The notes beneath the pieces are model-generated. The model was not told the DNA's origin and did no database searches. It worked only from the letters and a program-made list of their open reading frames with translations. Position numbers and translations under genes: made by a program. Shown here in pieces: positions 12,251 through 20,140 of a stretch of DNA of 24,781 nucleotides (its first letter is position 1; every line of letters begins with the position of its first letter). Origin of the DNA: Cyanobacteria bacterium UBA11370 (GTDB taxonomy: Bacteria; Cyanobacteriota; Cyanobacteriia; Cyanobacteriales; Coleofasciculaceae); NCBI GenBank assembly GCA_003486645.1, contig DNGI01000183.1, forward strand, positions 21,593-46,373. Reading direction: 5' to 3'.

Positions 12251-14935
12251 TTAAACTCGATTAACGACCGATGTCTGTAAATCAGTATGACTACTGACCC
12301 CTACGGACTGATAACCGTTTTCCGGTAAAGGACTACGCGCCTCAATCAAACGAATCGCACTAGTAACAGATTCTGGGAAAATTACCACTAATCCCCCTGT
12401 TGCTGCTCGATCCAAACCACTATTAATCGCCTCCGCTTCATTGAGAATAATTTCATACTGATGATCGGGCTTTTCTTGAGCAATTCCCTTACAAATTAAC
12501 TCCGCTGCTTCACCACTGGGACGGCCTCGTAAATCTTCATCCTCTTTAACAATAATGCGGTCAAAAATTCTCGCTGCTAATTTCCCCAGTTCAATAAAAT
12601 CTTGATCGCGGCGATCGCCTGGTCCTCCAACAATCCCAATTCGTTCTCCTGGCCAATTGACAACAAAACCGCCAACGGCTTCATACCCAGCCGGATTGTG
12701 AGCATAATCAACCAGCGCATGATAACGCCCCAGATTAAACAAATTCATCCGTCCCGGTGTCTGATCTACAGACGCACGGAAGGTAGTCAACGCTGCTCGA
12801 ATTGCCTCAATCGGCACACCTTGAGCAAAGGCTGCTAAACTCGCGGCTAAGGCATTAGCAATCATAAACGGTGCCATTCCCATCATGGTAACAGGGACAT
12901 GAATCGCCTGCTCAATCCGTAGCGCCCAATCGCCCCGCAGAATTGACAGATACCCATGCTCATACACCGCCGCTAAACCGCCTTGGCGAGTGTGACTTTT
13001 CACCACCTCATTCTCTGGGTTCATGGAGAAGTATGCCACATGACCTTTCACCTGTTCGGCCATTGCTGCTACTAGTGGATCATCAGCATTAAGAATCGCA
13101 TATCCATAAGGACTTACGGCTTCCGCCACCACACTCTTCAAGTGAGCCATTTGCTCAATCGTATCAATATCCCCAATCCCTAAATGGTCAGCAGCGACAT
13201 TCAAAACCACACCAATATCAGACATTTCAAACGCTAAACCAGAGCGTAAAATTCCGCCTCTTGCGGTTTCTAATACCGCTACTTCAACTGTTGGGTCTTT
13301 GAGGATCACCTGAGCGCTTTGAGGACCTGTGGTATCACCTTTTTCAACCACATGATCCCCAATATAAATACCATCGGTTGTCGTATAACCGACTACCTGT
13401 CCCGTGTGCTTGTAGATGTGAGCAATTAAGCGAGTGGTTGTGGTTTTGCCATTCGTTCCTGTAATTGAAATAATCGGAATCCGGTTAGGTTTCCCAGGCG
13501 GAAATAACATATCCAAAACCGGAGCGGCTACATTTCGAGGTAAACCTTGACTCGGACAAACGTGCATCCGGAAACCAGGCGCTGCATTCACTTCCACCAC
13601 CACCCCATCCACATCCCGTAGGGGTTTGGTGATATCCTGGGTTACAACATCAATTCCGGCAATATCCAGACCGATAATTTTCGCAATTCGCTCTGCTAGC
13701 CAGATATTTTCGGGGTGAATATCATCGGTTCGGTCTACTGCAATCCCACCTGTACTTAGGTTCGCCGTTGCTCGTAAATAACAAATTTCACCCTTACGAA
13801 GTACGGTATCCAAACTGTAGCCTTGACGGTCTAACAACGCCAGACTGGTGTGGTCTACAGTAATTTTGGTTAACACATTATCGTGTCCCTCACCCCGATT
13901 CGGGTCAAGATTCGTCAGATCAATCAGTTCCTGTACTGTAGACTCACCATTCCCCACCACATGAGCAGGAATCCGCTGTCCGACTGCTACAACTTTCCCA
14001 TTAATCACTAAAACGCGATGGTCAAACCCGCGATAATAGCGTTCCACAATCACAGCGCGGGAAATATCTCTCGCCGTATCATAAGCCTTTTCCGCCTCGT
14101 TCCAGTTGCGGATGTCAATTGTAATTCCCCGTCCATGATTACCATCTAAGGGTTTGATCACAATCGGATAACCACCCACCCCTTCAATGGCATTTTCCAA
14201 ATCTTCCAAATATTGAATCACCGTGCCATGAGGAACAGGAACTCCCGCATCTCGCAGAATTTGTTTCGTCCCTTCTTTATCACAAGCCAACTCTACCCCT
14301 AAAATCGTGGAGTGGTCACTTAAGGTCGCTTGAATCCGCTTCTGATAAATCCCATAACCAAGCTGAATCATCGCTCTAGCACTCAACGGCATCCAGGGAA
14401 TGCCTCTGGCTTCTGCCTCTTTAACAATCGCTTCTGTACTTGGTCCTAACGCCCCATCACGAGCTAATTCTTGCAGGTCTTTTAAATCTTGATCTAATTC
14501 ACTTTGGGGATAAGTCCCCGTATCCACGATACTTTGACACAAACGCACGGCTGCTCTAGCCGCATAACGCCCCGCTTGTTCATCTACATACTCAAACACA
14601 ACCTGGTAAATTCCTGGTGTCGCCGTTTCCCTGGTGCGACCAAATCCCACCCGCATCCCGGTCATTTCTTGCAGTTCTAGGGCAACGTGTTCAATGATAT
14701 GCCCCATCATCGTGCCTTCTCGCACACGGCTCAAGAATCCCCCCCGCACACCCGGAGAACAGAAATGGTCATCCAAACTGGGTAGAACCTTAACCAGTCC
14801 CTCATAGAAACCAGAAATCTTATTGGAGGGTTTGTCTGCCAGTTCCTCCAAATCGAGACGCATGACGATGAGTTTGTGGCGGCGAATACTCCAGTAGTTG
14901 GGACCGCGTAAGGTCTGGATTTTTAAAATTTTCAT
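12251..14935 (-). CDS. cphA: Cyanophycin synthetase
   Basis: 894 residues, the normal length. It makes the nitrogen-storage polymer multi-L-arginyl-poly-L-aspartate by ATP-dependent addition of Asp to the backbone and Arg to each side chain. The N-terminal domain (about 1-160) opens MKILKIQTLRGPNYWSIRRH. The ATP-grasp domain (about 210-480) contains VIKPLDGNHGRG at 259-270 and the metal/ATP-binding EVNAAPGF near 438-445. The Mur ligase-like domain (about 485-880) has the P-loop ITGTNGKTTTT at 491-501. All key motifs are present. Its partner cphB is upstream on the same strand but about 7.3 kb away. The TAA stop is the edge of the second tnpB element. No Shine-Dalgarno is visible. Confidence 0.97.
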   Translation of the reverse strand: MKILKIQTLRGPNYWSIRRHKLIVMRLDLEELADKPSNKISGFYEGLVKVLPSLDDHFCSPGVRGGFLSRVREGTMMGHIIEHVALELQEMTGMRVGFGRTRETATPGIYQVVFEYVDEQAGRYAARAAVRLCQSIVDTGTYPQSELDQDLKDLQELARDGALGPSTEAIVKEAEARGIPWMPLSARAMIQLGYGIYQKRIQATLSDHSTILGVELACDKEGTKQILRDAGVPVPHGTVIQYLEDLENAIEGVGGYPIVIKPLDGNHGRGITIDIRNWNEAEKAYDTARDISRAVIVERYYRGFDHRVLVINGKVVAVGQRIPAHVVGNGESTVQELIDLTNLDPNRGEGHDNVLTKITVDHTSLALLDRQGYSLDTVLRKGEICYLRATANLSTGGIAVDRTDDIHPENIWLAERIAKIIGLDIAGIDVVTQDITKPLRDVDGVVVEVNAAPGFRMHVCPSQGLPRNVAAPVLDMLFPPGKPNRIPIISITGTNGKTTTTRLIAHIYKHTGQVVGYTTTDGIYIGDHVVEKGDTTGPQSAQVILKDPTVEVAVLETARGGILRSGLAFEMSDIGVVLNVAADHLGIGDIDTIEQMAHLKSVVAEAVSPYGYAILNADDPLVAAMAEQVKGHVAYFSMNPENEVVKSHTRQGGLAAVYEHGYLSILRGDWALRIEQAIHVPVTMMGMAPFMIANALAASLAAFAQGVPIEAIRAALTTFRASVDQTPGRMNLFNLGRYHALVDYAHNPAGYEAVGGFVVNWPGERIGIVGGPGDRRDQDFIELGKLAARIFDRIIVKEDEDLRGRPSGEAAELICKGIAQEKPDHQYEIILNEAEAINSGLDRAATGGLVVIFPESVTSAIRLIEARSPLPENGYQSVGVSSHTDLQTSVVNRV

Positions 14936-15448
14936 AACTTAATCATATAGGGGGTGATTCAAAAAATTGGCAAGGAAATCCAAAGTCATCCTATTCAAAA
15001 AAACATGGTTATGTCCTTACTCCGGCACAGTATAAACCCACTGGAGCTTGCAGAAAGCTGTGCCAGACTCAAAGATGGATTCTTTTCCCTGGGTGCAGCC
15101 TTCAATTGCGCCTTCCCCATTCCCTATTCCCCATTTCCCATTTCCCATTTTTCGATAGCCTACCCCAAAGAGTACACTCAATTTAGCCGTTAGGGTGAGG
15201 CTTTTTGTTACCTTGCTTAAACGTTGAATCACAGCCTCTGCTCAAGTTTGGAGTCTTCACTAGTTTCCAGCTTTAAAAAGCGATTAAACTGTTCATAGTG
15301 AACAGTTTTCTCTTGAATTTTAGCAATACTGTTCGCTACTAACTCAAAATGATTGGCATGAGAGAATAATTATGGATAAGGTAGCGATCGCCTGCCGAGT
15401 ACAGCTTGGCAGAAACAACCCATCAGCTTGGACAAGTGGGAGACGCTC
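14936..15448. other. Intergenic region upstream of cphA
   Basis: About 510 bp without a supportable gene; it should carry the cphA promoter. It holds a run of CCCATTCCC-type units at about 15115-15150 and one HIP1 site at 15384. A 10-bp palindrome with a 3-nt loop lies at 15286-15308 (listed separately). I looked for an NtcA-type GTA-N8-TAC site close to cphA and did not see one. Confidence 0.5.
15286..15308. promoter_or_regulatory. Perfect 10-bp palindrome, operator or terminator
   Basis: AAACTGTTCA (15286-15295) and TGAACAGTTT (15299-15308) with a TAG loop. It lies about 140 bp past the stop of the receiver gene and 350 bp upstream of cphA. It could be a factor-independent terminator of the signalling genes or an operator; the stem is AT-rich and no clear U-run follows on the minus strand. 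Confidence 0.5.
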
Positions 15449-15802
15449 CTAATCTTGATTGATTAGACTACGAATAATCCCTAAAAACTCTCTGACTACC
15501 AGTGGTTTTACCAATATACTACTGGCTCCGTGGCTCAGGCTCTCTTGCTGAATCGCTGTACTTTGCCGGGGTGATATGACCAGAAAGGGAATATTCCACT
15601 TTTGAAGTTTCTCACAACAACCCCAAATATTACGGTCAAAACCGCTGATGTCGATAATCGCTAACTGGATAGGTTGTGAACTGATAATAATTTGCTCAAA
15701 CTCTTCCAGAGAAGACACGGGGAGAACTGAGTATCCTTCCCGGCTTAGAAATTGAGCCAGTAATTCTAAGTTACGCTGGTTACGGTCTAATGCTAGTATC
15801 AC
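15449..15802 (-). CDS. Stand-alone response regulator receiver domain
   Basis: 117 residues, essentially one receiver domain with no output domain. It has the acidic Asp6 (LALDRN), phospho-acceptor Asp51 (LAIIDISGFD), Ser77 (FLVISPR) and Lys99 (ILVKP). The start is GTG at 15802; the frame runs a little further up without an ATG, so a rarer start codon is possible. It lies 186 bp downstream of the KaiC-like gene on the same strand. KaiC-like ATPases and small receivers often neighbour each other in cyanobacteria, as I recall, suggesting a common signalling pathway. No histidine kinase is present in the window. Confidence 0.88.
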   Translation of the reverse strand: MILALDRNQRNLELLAQFLSREGYSVLPVSSLEEFEQIIISSQPIQLAIIDISGFDRNIWGCCEKLQKWNIPFLVISPRQSTAIQQESLSHGASSILVKPLVVREFLGIIRSLINQD

Positions 15803-15829
15803 GGAAGTTTCTGTTGTACATCCTGCATA

Positions 15830-15851
15830 GTTAATGACCTAGATCACTAAT
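15830..15851 (-). promoter_or_regulatory. Candidate CRP-type operator before the receiver gene
   Basis: TGACCTAGATCA at 15835-15846 is a near-perfect palindrome whose core matches 11 of 12 bases of the CRP consensus core TGATCTAGATCA. The outer TGTGA/TCACA arms match only in part. It lies about 30 bp upstream of the GTG of the receiver gene. An adenylate cyclase is encoded 1.8 kb away, so a cAMP-receptor site would make sense, but a single site found by eye is weak evidence. Confidence 0.35.
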
Positions 15852-15988
15852 ATCATGTCCGGCTGAATACCCATAATTCAACATAGATAGGGGGATGGGG
15901 AGATGGGGAGATTTTTTAAGCTAAGACGCATTTAAAAAGGAAACAGGGAACGGGGAACAGAAAATATCCCATTTAAATCCGTCTTCGG

Positions 15989-17431
15989 TTAGTCCCCAAA
16001 CTTGATAAATTCTGGAGTCCCTTTCAGAATGCCGCGTAAATTCGTCAGGGGTTTACCAACCTTTATTCCATAGCGAGTAATTTCAAACTCACGTAGAGTT
16101 TTTTCAAAGTCACTTAATCGTTTTTTGAGTACTCCAATTGCCTTACGTAGCTGACCCTGAATTTCTAGATATCGCAGAAAAATAATATTATCGGCTAAAT
16201 ACGATATCCCCATCTCAGTCGCCCTGAAGTCACCTGTAATTGCTTCTACTTCATTGATTAAAAGAATCGTTATGCCCATATTTTTCAAATAGCGACATAG
16301 GGCGTGGAGATGGCGAACCACATTCTCGCCCTGGAAAGAAATTTGATAACCCGAAATCCCATCAATCATAATAATGCGAGTGTCTTCCTCTTCCACTTGC
16401 CGACGAACCATGTTGGCAAACTCATCGGGAGTGTAGAGTAGAGGTTCTACAAATATAATTTCCAATGTACCTCGTTCCATCATAGTATGGACAGGAATAT
16501 TGACAGATTCGCAGCGATTAATGAGAGTACCCATCGCCTCTTCAAAAATATAAATCACGGAACGCTCTCCTCGACCTGCTGCTTCTTTCATAAACTGAGT
16601 TCCCAAGGTTGTTTTGCCAACACCACTAGGACCCGAAAGGATGGTAACAGTACCCCGTTCTATCCCACCGCACAGCAACTCATCTAAATCTGGAATACCC
16701 GAAGGAACGGTTTGAACCACAAATTCCTGTTTGTGAATTTCCGGGACTAATTGGGGGAAAACATCCATTCCTTTGGAGGTAAGGCGCATAGAATGATTCC
16801 CTTTACGGAAATCAGATCCCCGAAATTTATCGATGCTAATTGTGCGTTCCTGACCTGAAAAATCTAAGCGAATAACACCATCACTGATAAACTGTAAATC
16901 ATCATCGGGAGCCTCAAAACTACCTTCAGAAGCAAATAGCACTGTCGCACCCTGTTCGTTAAGAAAACGCAGGAACGCTAATACTTGTTTGCGAAATTGG
17001 AAGGCATCGGGAGCAAGATAGCGAAATTGGGTAATCGAGTCTACAAATACACGCTGGGGTGATTGAGCCTCGATTTGATCTATAATTTTTTGGGTGGTTG
17101 GTTCTCGTTCCACCTCAGCCGGGAAGAAGATATCGTAGGTTTGTATTTTAGTGAAAAATTCAGACGTGGGACTAAGATCTAGGAAGGCAACATTGCTTAA
17201 GTTAAAACCCAACGCTTCAGCATTATGACGGAGTTGTATTTCTGGTTCTCCTAATGTGATATAAAGGGTTTTTTCGCCATTCTGTCCGCCGTGGGTTAAA
17301 AAATGCAAACCCAGGGTTGTTTTGCCGCAACCGGGACCTCCTCTTACTAAATAAGCTCGTCCTGGAATTAGTCCATTATGCAGTATTTCATCTAAACCTG
17401 AAATTCCTGTAGATACACGATTAGTTGACAT
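15989..17431 (-). CDS. KaiC-like double RecA-fold ATPase
   Basis: 480 residues with two KaiC/RadA-type domains. Walker A motifs are GGPGCGKTT (31-39) and GPSGVGKTT (267-275). Walker B-type strands are RVFVDS (Asp131) and RIIMIDG (Asp357). The paired glutamates are kept in the second domain (Glu297-Glu298, FEEAM) but the first reads LGEPE. In the clock protein KaiC, Ser431 and Thr432 of the second domain are autophosphorylated; the aligned pair here is Ser410-Tyr411 (GISYLADN), so the Thr is lost. It is also shorter than KaiC and has no kaiA or kaiB nearby. It is therefore better called a KaiC-like signalling ATPase than the clock. The downstream receiver gene is a likely partner. Confidence 0.9.
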   Translation of the reverse strand: MSTNRVSTGISGLDEILHNGLIPGRAYLVRGGPGCGKTTLGLHFLTHGGQNGEKTLYITLGEPEIQLRHNAEALGFNLSNVAFLDLSPTSEFFTKIQTYDIFFPAEVEREPTTQKIIDQIEAQSPQRVFVDSITQFRYLAPDAFQFRKQVLAFLRFLNEQGATVLFASEGSFEAPDDDLQFISDGVIRLDFSGQERTISIDKFRGSDFRKGNHSMRLTSKGMDVFPQLVPEIHKQEFVVQTVPSGIPDLDELLCGGIERGTVTILSGPSGVGKTTLGTQFMKEAAGRGERSVIYIFEEAMGTLINRCESVNIPVHTMMERGTLEIIFVEPLLYTPDEFANMVRRQVEEEDTRIIMIDGISGYQISFQGENVVRHLHALCRYLKNMGITILLINEVEAITGDFRATEMGISYLADNIIFLRYLEIQGQLRKAIGVLKKRLSDFEKTLREFEITRYGIKVGKPLTNLRGILKGTPEFIKFGD

Positions 17432-17477
17432 TCTAAGGTTAATAGTTGGTGAAAATCATTCCGATTATACGATAGAT

Positions 17478-17502
17478 GGGGAGTGGGGAGTGGGGAGTGG
17501 GG
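17478..17502. repeat. Heptamer array (GGGGAGT)
   Basis: Three and a half perfect units with a 7-bp period in the gap between the cyclase and the KaiC-like gene. Single or double units of the same wording occur at about 7075-7090 and, on the other strand, at 2193-2203 and 24107-24120. It resembles the known cyanobacterial STRR1 unit CCCCA(A/G)T but is not identical. Confidence 0.75.
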
Positions 17503-17540
17503 TAAGGGGGATAGAGCAACAGACAATAAATAATAACAAA

Positions 17541-17588
17541 TAACCAACAACCAACAACCAACAACTAACAACCAACAACCAACAACAA
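17541..17588 (-). repeat. GT-rich heptamer array after the cyclase stop codon
   Basis: Six to seven CCAACAA units on the plus strand, so TTGTTGG on the coding strand of the cyclase, whose TGA is at 17590-17592. The array begins within a few bases 3' of that stop. Confidence 0.85.
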
Positions 17589-17589
17589 A

Positions 17590-19848
17590 TCAACTAGACT
17601 TTCGACTGATGAGTAAATAAGTGATCATCTCTCCCTTTCCTTTAACCTTAATTACACCCCGCTTCTTAAATAGATATTTGTGGCACAGTCGTTCATAGGT
17701 CGCCTCTGTAACTTGAATATAACCAGGAAGACCATGATATTCCATGCGACTAGCGAGATTAACTGTATCTCCCCACAAATCATAACTGAACTTTTTTGTG
17801 CCAATTACTCCAGCAATAACAGACCCTGTATGAATGCCAATCCGAATACTAAACGATTCTCCCTGTTCAGCGTTAAAGCGTTCAATAACCTGTAGCATAT
17901 CTAACGCCATATCGGCGATCGCTTCCGCATGATCGGGTCTAAATTTGGGCAATCCTCCAGCAACCATATAGGCATCGCCAATCGTTTTAATTTTCTCTAA
18001 ACCATAGCGTTGAGTTAATTCATCAAAACCCGAAAAGATCCTGTTGAGCATATTAACTAGAGTGTTGGAAGATAGCCAAGCTGAGATTTCGGTAAAGCCA
18101 ACGATATCCGCAAACAAAACAGTTGCATCCTCAAAAACATCAGCAATTACGCCTTGTTTGTCTTGCAAGCGATGGGCAATCTCTTGGGGTAAAATATTCA
18201 GTAACAAGCGTTCAGAATGGTCTTTTTCGTTTTGCAATGCCTGCTGGACTTCCTTCCTTTGGCTAATATCAATAGCAAAAATACAATGAAACTCATTGCT
18301 ATCGAATTGTAGATAATTTATCGTAACTTCAACGGGAAACTGACGACGACCCTTAGTTAAAAAATACGATTCAAGAGTCAGCGATCCACACTGCTTGATT
18401 AAATTCCAATGTGCAGCCCAATTTTTAACGCTAAAATTTCGGTCAATATCATACAGTTTCATATCCTGCAACTCGGTAGGCGAATAACCGAGGGCAATGC
18501 AGGCAGCTTGATTCGCGTACAATATCCTAGCATCCGACCCAATCCAAAAAATAGGGGTCGCTGCGCTATCGACGGAGAACTGAGTCAGTTGCAACGCTTG
18601 GTTCCGACTTTCGAGTTTGCTGCTGTGTTCCTGAAGGTTAAGTTGGCTAAAATATTTCTCAGTAATCTCACTGAATACCCATAGCCGACCCATGACATCG
18701 CCGACGCGAGTGGGAGTACTGGATAGATTTAATGCCAGTAGCTGAGACTTGCTAAAGACCCAAACCCAATCCCGAATCGACCAATCTGCCTTATTGCCAA
18801 ATTCGGCAACCTGAGCGGCAATTTCAGTTTGATTATCCGCTTTTTTACCTAAATTAGCCATTGCCTGAGCGATCGCAATTGGTTCGACGAAACCAGGTGT
18901 CAGATCCAACTGTTCCGCCGCTACCTGATTGATCCACCCTTGCTGTTCACTGGCATCAACAAATGCTACCCCCTCCGGAATTGTCTCTAGAATCGCGCTG
19001 TAGCGTGCCTGTAGCTGGTCGAGGCGACGGGTGGTATCCTGCAAGCGTAACAAATTATACAAGCCTCCGAGCAGCAACTCCAAGAAGTGTCGCAGGTCAG
19101 AAGTTAACGCAGTACGGCGATACCAAATGAGCAAAATTGCCCCCCGCAGTTCTCCCAGTCCATTCTTGGTGAGGGGAGGTTGGAGAGGTAAAATAGCGAG
19201 AGATTGAGTCCCACTATCCGTTAGCACTGTAACGGCATCAGGATGAGCGGGATAATTACTATAATAAATTGGACGATTTCCAATTAAAGCTTGGGTAAAG
19301 ATTTTAGTCGGAATGAGTTTGTCGGCAAAAGCGGTTGAGGGTGAACAAGTTAATACCTTAGCCGTACCCCAATCCAGTTGACGCAATGCGATCGCTACAT
19401 TAGCACGAGCATAGTGGCGCAAGTAATTCACTACTCGCTCAATCAGAATTTGAGGAGAAACCTGGACATTAGACTCAATTAATGATCCAAGTACCCTTTG
19501 TGCTGCTAATCGCCACTCCAAACCCAACAAGAACCTGCGGACGACAAAACTGATCACCACCACGCCAGCTAAAGCGATCGCCTCCTGTAAGACTAAGCCG
19601 TGGCTATGGGAAGCTAGAATAACCACCATCACTCCCCAAGCGATTGGACTTACCAATATAGCGATTGGCAAGGGAAGCCAAACACCGAGTCCAAACAGAA
19701 TTGCGGCTTGGCTTGCGCTACTGAAATGACCATCATGGAACAGTTCGAGTACCACAATCATTAGAACTAGACCGAGTGCAGTTAGTCTATAGGTTGGTAG
19801 TGCTTCTGGATGATCGTCTGACCAGGCTAAAAATAGACGTTTGAACAT
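17590..19848 (-). CDS. Membrane-anchored class III adenylate cyclase with GAF-like and PAS domains
   Basis: 752 residues from the ATG at 19848 (a TTG one codon earlier is less likely). Hydrophobic segments at about 20-110 suggest three to four membrane helices. A GAF-like region (about 125-265), a divergent PAS (about 275-395) and a clearer PAS (about 420-530) follow, with a short coiled coil leading into the cyclase domain (about 570-748). Metal-binding Asp581 (LFADIVGFT) and Asp625 (KTIGDAYM), adenine-selecting Lys621 and Asp690 (SYDLWGD), and catalytic Asn697 and Arg701 (VNLASRM) are all present, so it should make cAMP rather than cGMP. It probably senses a small molecule, redox or light through its PAS or GAF units. 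A damaged copy of its 5' region lies at 21943-22058. Confidence 0.92.
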   Translation of the reverse strand: MFKRLFLAWSDDHPEALPTYRLTALGLVLMIVVLELFHDGHFSSASQAAILFGLGVWLPLPIAILVSPIAWGVMVVILASHSHGLVLQEAIALAGVVVISFVVRRFLLGLEWRLAAQRVLGSLIESNVQVSPQILIERVVNYLRHYARANVAIALRQLDWGTAKVLTCSPSTAFADKLIPTKIFTQALIGNRPIYYSNYPAHPDAVTVLTDSGTQSLAILPLQPPLTKNGLGELRGAILLIWYRRTALTSDLRHFLELLLGGLYNLLRLQDTTRRLDQLQARYSAILETIPEGVAFVDASEQQGWINQVAAEQLDLTPGFVEPIAIAQAMANLGKKADNQTEIAAQVAEFGNKADWSIRDWVWVFSKSQLLALNLSSTPTRVGDVMGRLWVFSEITEKYFSQLNLQEHSSKLESRNQALQLTQFSVDSAATPIFWIGSDARILYANQAACIALGYSPTELQDMKLYDIDRNFSVKNWAAHWNLIKQCGSLTLESYFLTKGRRQFPVEVTINYLQFDSNEFHCIFAIDISQRKEVQQALQNEKDHSERLLLNILPQEIAHRLQDKQGVIADVFEDATVLFADIVGFTEISAWLSSNTLVNMLNRIFSGFDELTQRYGLEKIKTIGDAYMVAGGLPKFRPDHAEAIADMALDMLQVIERFNAEQGESFSIRIGIHTGSVIAGVIGTKKFSYDLWGDTVNLASRMEYHGLPGYIQVTEATYERLCHKYLFKKRGVIKVKGKGEMITYLLISRKSS

Positions 19849-19930
19849 CAAAGGGTGAGAGAAGTGACAATCCTTCCAAGCTAACTGTCAGTTTGTTGCA
19901 TACGCTACTGGTGAAGAGAGGAGAAGGAGG

Positions 19931-19950
19931 AGACAAGGGAGACAAGGGGG
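19931..19950. repeat. 9-bp tandem repeat (AGACAAGGG)
   Basis: Two units of the ACAAGGGAG repeat, about 80 bp upstream of the cyclase start. A degenerate version at 22043-22058 belongs to the damaged second copy of this region. Confidence 0.7.
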
Positions 19951-20060
19951 AGGTGTTTTACCAATCATTTAGACTGGCTATATTAAATTCAAGGGTACTA
20001 AAAACCTTTTTCTTCGATTTCGATAGCGAGATGAGATAACACAGAGTTTCGCAAGATATT

Positions 20061-20095
20061 TAATAACAGGTAGTGGCTGAAACTACCTGTTATTA
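20061..20095 (-). terminator. Strong hairpin, probable terminator of the radical SAM gene
   Basis: A perfect 14-bp stem: TAATAACAGGTAGT (20061-20074) with ACTACCTGTTATTA (20082-20095) and a 7-nt loop. It starts 46 bp past the stop of the radical SAM gene. The U-run after the stem is poor on either strand, so it may act as an mRNA 3'-end stabiliser or be a repeat remnant instead. Confidence 0.55.
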
Positions 20096-20140
20096 GTTAG
20101 GCAAATCGGTGTAAGTAGAGGGAACCCAAAAGGGCGGTGT

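Noticed and set aside
12251..14935. Interruption of cphA by the adjacent tnpB element
   Set aside because: CphA is full length with normal C-terminus; the element begins at its stop codon and leaves the gene intact.
14954..15193. 79-codon frame upstream of cphA
   Set aside because: It contains PIPYSPFPISHFS, read from CCCATT-type repeats, with no protein features or ribosome-binding site.
15989..17431. Circadian clock kaiC
   Set aside because: Shorter than KaiC, altered phosphorylation site and first-domain glutamates, and no kaiA or kaiB nearby.
17478..17588. CRISPR-like regular repeats
   Set aside because: Units are 7 bp with no spacers; they are simple tandem arrays.
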